A stretch of 64,000 nt of DNA. Source: Nematopogon swammerdamellus (taxonomy: Eukaryota; Arthropoda; Insecta; Lepidoptera; Adelidae). The notes beneath the pieces are model-generated. The model searched no databases and was not told the origin of the DNA. It saw nothing but the letters and a program-made list of their open reading frames with translations. The position numbers and the translations under genes are program-made. Where the stretch lies: NCBI GenBank assembly GCA_946902875.1, contig OX336358.1, positions 16,113,694-16,177,693 on the forward strand. Direction: 5' to 3'. Below are positions 45,901 to 57,700 of this stretch, piece after piece. Each line of letters opens with the position of its first letter. The stretch's first letter is position 1.

Positions 45901-48900
45901 GTGGAGAACGGCCCACCCCCACCCTGACGCAAGGGGTTGTGCAGCAAAGCCTGTTGTAAACAAGTCTGTCGGTGCTCCCGTCTGTTCAGTTGTGGAATGA
46001 GATAGTTAGGTGGTGAGCGTGCGTACTGTGAGATCGCAGCAGGGCCCGGTGGCGCAGGTGGCGTTGCGGCGCAGCACGCAGGTGTCGGCGTGGCAGCAGG
46101 CGGCGCACGCGCCGGCGCCGGCGCCCGCGCCCGGCCCGCAGTCGCACTCCTCCCCCGCCTCCACGAACCCGTTGCCGCACGTCGGCGACTCAAACAGCTC
46201 CCCGGGCCGGTTCCTGCACCCGGCACATTGTCACACTTTCACAATCAACACTTTCACCAAGCTCACATTCATTTCACATTTTTGTCTTTTCATTCCAATA
46301 CATCACCGTATGTACACCTGCAATGTAAACATAATTAGAGATGCCAGGTGATAGAAAATGCTTGTTTAGATAATGGCAAAACTTTTTTGTAAAGTAGACT
46401 AAGTGAACTTAGAAAAAAAAATCCAGTGAAGTTTCTTCGCAGTTCTTCTTCGCTGTGGTAATCGAACTGCAGGAATGTTACAATGTAAAATATTTGAAAT
46501 CTGAGCGCATTGCATCTACTGCCTATGGATGATAAATAAACAATATCACATGTTTCTGCCTGAAGTCAGCCCAAATTCTGCTTACGGTGAACACCAATGA
46601 TGGTACCTAGAGAGAGAGAAAGGGAGAGGGGTGCCTGCACTGTTGTAATTGTTGCAGTATTGGCGGTGCTATACAATCACGAGTCAGTAAGCCTGGATAC
46701 GAAATACGGCATCGTTTGTATGAGAACCGAGGTAGCCGCCAAAGGGGTGTGAAGTCTGAGGCGGGAGCGGCGCATGGAACGCCGTGATTGGCCGAGCGAG
46801 TAGGTAGCCAAGTGACGCCAGTCTTCCATACATTTGAACGGGATTCATACAATAAGTCGCTCATTGTGTCGATTCGCGATGAAAAGATGAAACGGATTTA
46901 ACAATATTTAACCCTTCTTTACATCAAGGGAATAATATACCTTTCTCTTAAATGAACAAAGGCAACGCCCCTTTCACAATTTTGCGAATTTGGAGATTTT
47001 CGCATAAACACGATCATAGTTCTAAGTTCTGAGATACCTCGGATACTTTATTATAAATCTACAATTGTGTATTCCATAATAAAAATTATCAAAATGTATG
47101 CGAAAATAGTTAAGCATAAAGATTAACTTTTTTTAGGAAACTGATACGTATGGCTCCATCATCGTAATAATGCTTCAGTGTGGTACCAGTGATGATGGGA
47201 GTCCAATATATAAATACTAAAATAAAACTGCAATAAACTAAAATAATAAAAATAATGAAGATCGATAAATACATAAAAAAAATAAGCAAACAAACCAAAT
47301 AAAATAAAAAATATGAAGAAAAACCGGATTTAGACACATCAGCCAAGGCTGCCTGTCTAAAATAAATAAATATACCTAGGTGAATTAGGTACGTGCCTTG
47401 TCACCGATTCCCCCTAATCGATCCGGCTATACTGAATTGGATGGAAAACACGTAGGTACTACTTTTCATAGTGACTTCGACCGACGTTTATTTAGTGCAG
47501 TGGTACCAACACGGACGGGTTGAACCCTACCATCTACATATACGTCCTGTACATTTATATACGTTCTATACATTCTGAATCTCTGACATTAAAGGCAAAC
47601 GTTTAAACTATTACGTCAATTATTTTTAATTCTCCTAAATATCCGCGATCTGATATTCCCGGTAGACGCATGACCTAAAGAAATTAATTCCTTTCTCCTT
47701 AGAGTCGCTCAAAAGTAAAAACCGGTAGGTACTGGTTGAATGAAAAAAGCGCGATAAACAAATATTGAACGAGGAAACCTGCTGAGGTTGACTAGAAGAA
47801 ATGTCCTTTGGCAATAAGGCAGAATGCATGAAATATCTGTATACATTTAACATACAATTTATCAATAAACAAAAAAAAATTACAAGAGCTAACTGCATCC
47901 AACACGATAGTCGACCTATGGTGGGTAAGCAGAAAAGAGCTCTCCATACATATTTACGCCGATGTTTGTTACTGAAATTCAAGCGAAAAATGCTATCAAA
48001 TTGAATGAAAGTACTTACTCGTGAAAGGTGACTCCATCTGTGTTCAAGTTTGAATTTTTCGACGACTTTTTGCACCAAAGCACTGCACAATGAGGCATTT
48101 TGTGACAGACGCGCACGTTCGCTCCGCCTGAGCGGCGGACGGAGACTAAGATCGGTCGCCGGCGCTAGACTGACGCGCTGGCGCGTTTGCGCTGGCGCGC
48201 GGCTACCCCTGTCCTCCTATGTATAGCGCATCCAGGCTTACTGACTCGTGTATACAATACTGGCGGGAAACTTGAGGCGGTGCGTGATGCACAACTTGTT
48301 GCTGCATGCTGGCACGGAGTCCTGAGTTGCGAGCTACATACACCCTCACCAGCTCTGTGTACAAAGTTGCAAGCAAGCGTCAGCAAGGAACAATTACCGT
48401 AGCATTCTTAGACCTTAAAGCCAGCACATTACATGAGACAATTTCATGTAGCGGCACTTGGTCAAGCCAGTTGACGAGACAACGACTGTTGGAGTAACAG
48501 TGTTCTGCACTGGTGGTGGTGGTTGAGGGTAAAAAGGAGCGTGGGAAGACCGCCCGCCAGGTGGGACTATGACATCCGGTACGTCGGAGGTAAACCAGGG
48601 TGTGCTGCAACTGAAGAACATAAGGAATTGGATTGGACAAGTAGTGGACACTAGAGCGGTGAGTGACTGAGTGACAGAGTGTTACTGACCGCAGACAGTA
48701 GTCGAGGCCGTGCTCGAAGGCGAGGGCGAGCGCCTCCTGGCTGCAGGAGGACCAGTGCACCGGGCTCACTGAGTTGCTCGAGGGACTCATGATGCACTTC
48801 TTGTGGACACTAGAGCGCTGAGTGAGTGTTACTGACCGCAGACAGTAGTCGAGGCCGTGCTCGAAGGCGAGGGCGAGCGCCTCCTGGCTGCAGGAGGACC

Positions 48901-51742
48901 AGTGCACCGGGCTCACTGAGTTGCTCGAGGGACTCATGATGCACTTCTTGTCTGGACACTGGCAGTCCTCTTCGCTGTCGTGCTCCATCCCTGTCCCACA
49001 CACAAACTATACAAACTAATATTCACACATTCCCTTTCTAACTATGGCTGACAAACCCGCCTCTGAATACATTCATTGTTGTCAGATGTTCAGAGGAAGA
49101 GGAAGACAGAAGAACATTATAGAGCAGGCACAGAACATGGATTTCAATTATCTCATCAAATATTAAAGGATCCATAGCAGAAACAGGGATCCAATTGTTG
49201 TGTAGGCTGCAGCAAGTCATTTTGTTTCGCACCAAAATTCATCACCTGCCTGCTTATTCTCTATTAGTGAATACTGCAGAAATAGCTGTAGCCGCAGCTC
49301 TGTCTCACTAGACAGAATGAAAAGCTCGTTGGAGAGAGTGAGACAGATCATGAAAAATTGCTAATAGCGATAGAATGCTAATAGAGCATCATCAGTTCAT
49401 CACTTAACACGCGCAATGTCACTAAAGTGATCATAACTTCCGTATGTACACTTTAGGTTCATTGATTATGGACAGGTCCTGTCCATAACCAATAGCTAGG
49501 TTAGGTTAGGTTAAGTTAGATTAGGTTAGGTTAGGTTAGGTTAGGTTAGGTTAGGTTAAAGGCAATTCAGTAATGTTACCGAAGTTGTGCCCCATCTCGT
49601 GCGCGATGGTGGTGGCGACGAGCCCCACCACGTCCGAGTGGTTGGTGTTGATGCCGCCAGAGTACTCGTACGTGCACATGGTGCCCTTCAGCGCCTTCCC
49701 CACCACACCGTTCTCGAATCGATGCCGTCTGCACATAGGCACACACACACATACACATAACGTTCTATTCAACAAGCGGCGGGTGGCCGAGTGGTTTGCG
49801 CATCGGCTTCTCATGCGAGAGGTCCGAGGTTCAAATCCGGTCGGCGTGTACCAATGAGTTTTTTCTCGCGAAAATAATTACGTGCATGGTGTAGGTACAC
49901 CTGCTGCTTCACCGTTCGGAACCGGTGTAAAACTGTAGGACCCTTCCCTTGCCCCTTACTAGGTGCTAGGCTCAAATTATAGCCGACTGGGTTGCTACCA
50001 TCGTACTGAATTTAAGATGACTGCATAGCAGCCTCGGTTCTGTTCTCCTCTAGTCCAGTATAGCCAGCAACCCAGGGAAGTTCCCGGTATGGCACCTCCC
50101 TTTTCGGAGGTGATATTGGCTGGTCGGAGCGTGTGCTTTGGCCCCTCCGACTCAGCCACCCATACCGGATTACATAAACATCACACTACTACCACACGGC
50201 AGCAAGTTATTGCTTTGCAGCTGCGCGCAGTTACGTGGGCGAGCGTCTATGTACACTTCGCGCGGCTGACGAATTTCCACTGAAATAGACCGCCAGCGGC
50301 CCGTCGGGTGGTAGGTAGTTAGCGCGCGCAAGAACATAGAGTGCGTGAGGCCTGGCTACGCGACGTACGTGAGGAGCTGCGCGTTGTCGTTGGGATGCTG
50401 GAGGAGGAGGCCGGCGCGGCGGTACTGCAGGAAGTTGGTGAGCGTGTCGTCCCCCTTGTCCACCAGCAGGATCTTGTCCCCCTCCACCCACACCTCCACG
50501 TACACCAGCGCTATGAAGATGTTCAGCGGCGCGTACATCTGCAACCCGCCACAACATAAGCACAGCTGCACTCGTTTTTAACTTGTTTAAAACTCGAATT
50601 ATATGTGCAATCCTAATGCCTGGTTGACACGATTCGAGTTCACGAATGAGAAACGCTTCTCGAACGCTTTTACACACCGCGTAGACAGTTCTCGCAAGCT
50701 CGCATGCGTCCACGAACGCAGCGTCCTTCGCGCACGAACGAGTTCATGCATGTTTATTACTTGGTGTTCGAGAGGAGTGTCTCGCACGAAATTTTTTGGT
50801 GCAAAAAAGTTTCCTTAGTGGTTTTTGGTTGTTTACGGCACCATGACAAAGTGCAATGATGTGCAAATGATTAGGTTATCTTTATATACTTATCTATTTC
50901 CTTATCCACATAGATCTTTTCTGTTTTTTCTTCTTTATTTCAGTGGCGGCTTTGACCTATAAATCTTAGTGAGGCGACTAAAAAATCCACCTACATTGCT
51001 ATTACTTTATGATAAATTGAAAAACCTAAACCTAATTTTTTTTGGCCCTAACAATACTTAACCAAAAACTACTATCGAATCGCGCACCGAGGGTACCGTA
51101 TCGCCATGTCACGGCTAGCGCCACTAGATGAATTTCATAACACGCCACGCCATCTAGATGGCGTGTTATGAAATACTTCATATTAGTTAGTCACGATTAG
51201 AAAATGATTCATCATCTATTTGGTAGATGGCGCGCGCGCATACACTTTTTGAAACCAAAAAGTGTATGCGCGCGCGCCATCTATGGGAACCCCCGTGAGT
51301 TTTTTACTTTTTCTTATTTTCATTATTTTTTGTTATATCGGCCATAATAACACATTTTCTGTGAACATTTCAACGGGCTACCAAATTACGGTTCAAGAGA
51401 TACAGGCCTCGGACAGACGGACGGACAGACAAGCGGCGGGTGGCCGAGTGGTTTGGGCATTGGCTTCAAATGCGAGAGGTGCGAGGTTCGAATCCGGTCG
51501 GCGTGTAACAATGAGTTTTTTCTGACGAAAAAATTTACGTGTATGCATACCTACACCTGCTGCTGCCGCATAGCAGCCTCGGCTGTGTTCTCCTCTAGTC
51601 TAGTATAGCCAGCAATCCAGGGAAGTCTCCGGTATGGCACCTACCTTCTCGGAGGTGATATTGGCTGGTCGGAGCATGCGCTTTGGCCCCTCCGGCTCAG
51701 CCACCCATACCGGATTACATAAAAAAAAAAGACAGACGGACG

Positions 51743-51774
<32 letters not shown>

Positions 51775-54700
51775 GCGTAGGCTTAGTAATAGGGTCCCGT
51801 ACCGGATACGGAACCCTAAAAACAAAAAAAAAAGAATTCGCAAAAGTGAGATTCGAACCAACGTCACTAGATTGAAAAGCGAATCATATACCATTGAGCT
51901 ATGAAACTTACCGTAACTAGTGCGAATTTCGCCATCATGTTAATCACGGAGGTAAAACAAATCGACTTATAGAAAACGTGAATCGCTCCATCTCGCTCTG
52001 CATTCTTTTAATTGCATATAGATGTCTCGTCCGGCGCCATTTATCAGAGCCTCAGCTGCTCCCTACATCCAAAGTCTCCAAGGTCAACCTGTTGTCTTTA
52101 CGCTTGGTGAAGCGATATCAAAATAAGCGATTCGTCGCCGCACCGGACCGGGGTGAGTCACCATATGCCATGCCGTACGTGACACGTCACACGTCACGTC
52201 TGTGTGTGTGTGCGTGCTGTGTTGGTGGTGTTGATGCACTAACACATCTTTAACGTATTTCGTCGCGCGCGTCGCACCAGCCGCCTCCGCCTCCTCCGCG
52301 CCGCCGCCGCGCTAATATTGTGATCATTTCGGATCGGATATACTTGACTTTTTTAAGTTTTCTTTCTTGATATTTTGAAATGTTTTTTTTTCTTTACTTT
52401 CAAGATAATTAAGTGAGGCGGTGCTTCACTTGCTTCACCTGGGGAACCGCCACTGCTTTATTTTGATTCTTATCAAACGTCGTGCTATAATAAATGCTAA
52501 AATTGTACCAATACACGCCACACCTTCGTCTACAGACTCCATTTTTGCAACTGATAAATTGAAAAGCACGGACGAGCTCGAACGAGATGTGGAATACATA
52601 ATGTAAACTGTTCGACGAACGCTTCACGAAAGCGAGTTTTCTCGTTCGAGAAGGCGGCATGCTCCTCATGCGTGAAACCTCGCATCGTGTCAACGTACCT
52701 TAATAATTCATCAACTGAATTTTACTTGGAATTGAGGAAACTGCCCACTGTTTTTATTTTTATTTTTTATTTTAGCACTACTTTACTATTTTTTATTTTA
52801 TTTACTACTTTATTATTTTAGTATTGTTATTTTGCACATCGAGTATGCTATAAGTATTCCGACTACAAGCAGGTGTGTGGCGTTGGTTCAGACTCGTTGA
52901 GTGCACCATCCATCGGAGATGCCTCTATTATTCAGCTGGGTTGGACTTCGGGTCACAACTCCAGGATATCTTGTCTCTTGAGCCTTTTCTCATAGGGAGG
53001 TGCAGTAAGCTGGCCTGCCAGCTGGTGGGGGAGCTTTATACGCCTCGGTGACAGTAGCCCACTAGGCATAAATATTGATTGGAGTGAGGTTTGAGGTTGA
53101 AATGTTTGCATAGATTCGGATATGGTCGGGTACATTATTATGTCCGCCCATCTAAGTTTGTTGCCGTTTCGGCCTACCCTCCAGTCAGTGCAGTGATACG
53201 AATTTAAACAGATGAAACCCTACTACCTAGTAAGGTAAGGTAGAGTAAGATAGGGGTAAGGTAAGGTAGGTTAAGGTAGGGTAAGGTAGGGTAAGGTAAG
53301 GTAAGGTAAGATAAGGTAAGGTAAGGTAAGGTAAGGTAAGGTAAGGTAAGGTAAGATAAGGTAAAGTAAGGTAAGGTAAGGTAAGGTAAGGTAGGGCATG
53401 ATAAGGTAATGTAAGGTAAAGATAAGGTAAGCTAAGTAAGGTAAGATAAGGTAAGGTAGGGCAAGGTAGGGTAAGGTAGGGTAAGGTAGGGTGGGGTAAG
53501 GTAAGGTAGGGTATGGTAAGGTAGGGTAAGGTAAGGTAGGGTATGGTAAGGTAATGTAAGGTAAAGATAAGGTAAGCTAAGTAAGGTAAGGTAGGGTTAA
53601 GGTAGGCTAAGGTGAGGTAGGGTAAGGTAATGTAAGGTAAGGGCTCTATAGGAATGCGAATGCGACAGCTGCTATGATTGTGACTAGCTAGCTAGCGTAC
53701 CGCGTTGATGATGTTGGCGATGTCCTTGCACTCTGCGTGTATGGCGCGCAGGTTGTGCCCGCTGTCGCGGTAGCCCGCGTGGTCCACCACCAGCGCCAGC
53801 TCCACGTAGCGAGACATCTTGTTCGCGTTGAACGGACCGTGCAGCGCCGGCCCAACACCGCCCTCCGCCCAACGTTTCCGACGCTACACAGTACACCACA
53901 TTCATATGTACACATATAATAAAAAACGCATAGACAAGCATTGATACGAACTAGCGAAACACCTACGACAAGAAGTGTGGTCACAAGGACTCTTTACCAG
54001 TTCAATTAAATAGCTACATAGATAGGTGATGATTAACATTCACTTTGACGTGAATAAATAATAACTACTGATAAAGGAAGAGCTTGTTCGCTGAGACACA
54101 ATAAACCTACCCCACTGCTGCTGCTGTCACCTGCATTGTATTGCATGTTAGTGGAGTGTGCCTTCCCGGCACGGTACATCAGTGTGCGGCAGCGGGCAGA
54201 TGGCCTAAGTCTCATTTATTTAACACCGTTCAACACTGAATGTACACGCCGCTTTGCTCCGCCGCAAAATATCCTATAAGCAACCTTAGGTGTGCAAGAA
54301 AACGTCAGTGAAAATATCCATGTGAATTGAATAGTTCTCGAGTTATAAGCGAACAAATCGACGACAGCGAGATTATAGATTTTCCCCTTTATTAGTTAGG
54401 ATTTATTGTTGTATCTCCTTTCTCCTTCTCCGTGTGTCTGAAGAGGTTTGAAGAATAGTGAAGAGAGGTTTGGCGACGTACGGTCGGTGTCTGGTGCTCG
54501 TGGCGACGGCTGTACAGCCGGTGCAGGTGCGGGTCGAAGTGTGTGTTGTTGGTGACGCCGCCGCGGTAGCCGCACTCGCGCGACCCCACCAGCTCCGAGT
54601 GCCGGTACATGTAGTGCGGAGCCGCCAGCTCACCTCCTGCAAAGATTACAACATTCAACATTAACAATCTGAGAACAGGTTGCGTGCGACACATTCTTCT

Positions 54701-57700
54701 TCTTCTTTCTCTGTCGTTCCCTCATGTCATGACTGAGGGGTGTGACCGTCGTGCACAAATTTCTTGAGCAGCATTCTCCAGGTCGACCGGCTTGCACCCC
54801 GTGGTAAACCTAATGCATGATGTCCGTCCTCGGGGAAGGCGACCTGGCTCGACTCCTCTAGCCTTGCACGTGATCAACTACCATCAGTTTCTCCAAGTTG
54901 TCTGGCTCAGGCCTGGCCACGTGCGTATCCCAAGTATTGATTAGTCTGTATGGTCAACTGTGACAGGACTGATGCATTTGTACGACGCGCTGTAATGGGA
55001 TACGCAGCATCTTGCGCCAGCACATTTCAAATGTATCAATCCTTGACCTGTACGAGCCTTCAGAGCCCAACACTCAAAACTCAATCTTCATCTAATTTAT
55101 TTACTATACAGCCTCGTTGTATTCTTTATTCTTTATTTATCATTCGTATGGTAGTACACTACGCTTGAATTTGTCCTGTTTAGTTTTTACAATCCGGTTC
55201 GATTACACCCACAAAGAAGAGCCGGCAAGAAACTTCGCAGGGTAATTTTTTTTAACGTCTTCGATTACAATACATTGTGACTAGCTACACAATGGACACA
55301 GTTTACAGTTTTAAGATACAGTTTGAGAGCTAGAATAACTATAATTTAAGTTTGATAATTCTGACCACATAAAATCAAAAGTAAAAGTATAAATAAAATC
55401 AGGTGTATAGTGCCTTTGTCAGAAATTGTTGATACATATCGTATCAAGTCATGTCAATTATAAAATATATTCATACCACATGGTAGTACAATGTCAAAAA
55501 AAAAAAAATAAACGAATAAAAATTCAAAAATAAATAAATTTGATACTTAATGTATCAATTAGTCAAATTAGTATTAAGGCATGCGTCAGCAGTATAAATT
55601 AAGGTACAGGTTGTACCCTGTCAATTAAGGTACAGGTTGTACCCTGTAGCTACGTGCGTGCGTGCGTGCGTGCAGTAGCATGTAAAGCGCTCTATGGAAG
55701 AATTGCCCTTGCTTGCCTGTGTCACATTGGTAGATAGAGATGGGTGCAGGTGTTGTAGAGCAACGTGTTACCTGCGGGCTCGATGTAGTGCAGCTGGGTG
55801 CCATCGTAGATGACTCCGCGCAGGCCGCGGCAAGTCGAGACCGCCGCCCACGAGCCCTCCACACCTCTTATCCTACCCTGGTACTGGCACAGTTCTGCCT
55901 CCTGCAACGCAACACAAACACACTCATGTCAACCACACACGCTAACTGGATTGGCTGAGACTCAATTTATATCACCCAGGGAAGTTGTCAGTCAAGCTTT
56001 AAGCTATTAACAGACGTTCCGATTTGGTTGGACGGATCCGACCACGACCCGACGTGGGACATTGCTACAGACGTTCCGACGGTCGGCAATCCAACCGTAA
56101 GTTGCCTATTGCTGAAGTCTAGCGAAGTACCAGGGCATAAGAAATGGTTAGGAGGTTCGCCGTTTGAAGTATCAACTGCATAAGTAAGGAAACAACACCC
56201 GAAATACATCGCGGCTCCTTTCGTGTACACTCGGCCGGCTCGAATCGAAACGAGACGTAAACCTAAACGTCGCCCCGACATAAGAGTGTTTTATAAGCCG
56301 GAGGCGCGAAGGGAATGCAGCCCCCGTCCGCTGTAACAAAGCGCAGAACGAAGTAGCCGCAATATCTTTAAGGTGTCGCACCGCATAAGTACTAACGAAG
56401 TCGGGCGAAACCTCCAGACGTGCCGACTTGGTTGAACGGTGTCGGCTGGTGGGAGCGCAGGCGAGCCGACCACGTCCATCCAGTATTAATAATAATTATG
56501 TCGGACCTTATACACGTTCCGTTTTGGTCGTGGTCGGGTGGTCGGCTCCAACCAAGTTGGAACGTCTGTTACTAGTATTAGACTTATTTTACTTTTGAAG
56601 TAAATATGTGATGCTTATTGCTATTTTCATTATTTTTTTGTCGAAAACTTCTTAAATGCAAGAATCAGATTGTTATTTCGCCATAAAGAAACAAACAACG
56701 TTAACAATATTCCATTGATACATATACATATTCACCATATGCACATTATTGTTCATAATTTTTGACAAAATATGGCCGGAACTCAAAATCAGGGTAATAA
56801 ATCTATTGTTCTGCTTTCTACAGTGGCGACAACGAAACATTCATTTCGTGATTTTAGAATTTTTTATTTTATTTCAAATAACGTGTATAAATGAACTTGT
56901 AAGTACACTTGTAAGTGAACTTATGGACAGAGAAGGCAATGAATAGAGGACGTGCCATTTATCAGAGCTTCCGCGAATATACTTCACCACTCACCTCGAT
57001 TAGCATTTCCTCTTCACATTGTTTTTATACCAGATCATATTGTGTTATTGTATTACTTTGGGTTCAATTAAAGGTCATTTAACTTTTTGTTCTCTACTAA
57101 AACAACTATTTAATTTATACAGTGCCTAGGGCCTAGACCACTCGGAGAATAATCAATTTGAGTGGTCGTGGTGAAGCTATCTGTATGGCCTTGACTCGTC
57201 TCGCAAGAGGGCAGTGTGTTGGATAGCCGTCGACGTGCTACGAGTACTTTGTATCTTGAGATGTGCCAGATTCAATCAGCCAAAGCTTCAAGGATATCTG
57301 TTCAGCCGTTTCTGAGTTTATCTGTTGCAGGCAGACAGCTGATGTTGCAGTTTATATTTATAGAAATATATATATTACTTATTAGTCCATCACCGTTACT
57401 CATCCTTCCTTCCTTACCTATAATAAAATCCTACGTCTGCTTTCTGTCTGAGTGTATGTATGTCTGTCTGTCCGCTTATAACTCGAGAACCACTGAACCG
57501 ATTTTAATAAAACAAAATTCTACGGATAGCTTGATTCTTCCCATCAAATAGGCTACTTACTAAAGCCTGACCAGGAATATATGAGGGGCCGCCATATTGC
57601 GGAATTTCGTTGGAACTAATTTCTTACACTGGCCACAATTATGTTTGATACTTGATAATCTGTTGTCAATGTCAAAATTGCTTCTGAACTGACATTTAGG

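Larger units (their letters stand above)
50941..52455. mobile_element. hAT-type non-autonomous element, 1.5 kb
   Basis: Inverted ends CAGTGGCGG with a perfect 8-base duplication CTTTATTT (50933-50940, 52456-52463). No transposase frame. It holds the interspersed repeat 51065-51830 with two hairpins, and a SINE. Confidence 0.85.
50611..52702. mobile_element. Outer TIR element enclosing the hAT element
   Basis: Left TGGTTGACACGATTCGAG and right CGTTGACACGATGCGAG (complement) with further GC-rich similarity (CTTCTCGAACGC, CGACGAACGCTTC). The enclosed hAT element separates the two ends by 1.5 kb, so the original was about 570 bp. Target duplication not certain. Confidence 0.5.

Noticed and set aside
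47635..48090. 151-codon minus-strand frame
   Set aside because: It is in another frame from the THAP-like start and crosses a consensus donor; hydrophobic low-complexity content without homology.
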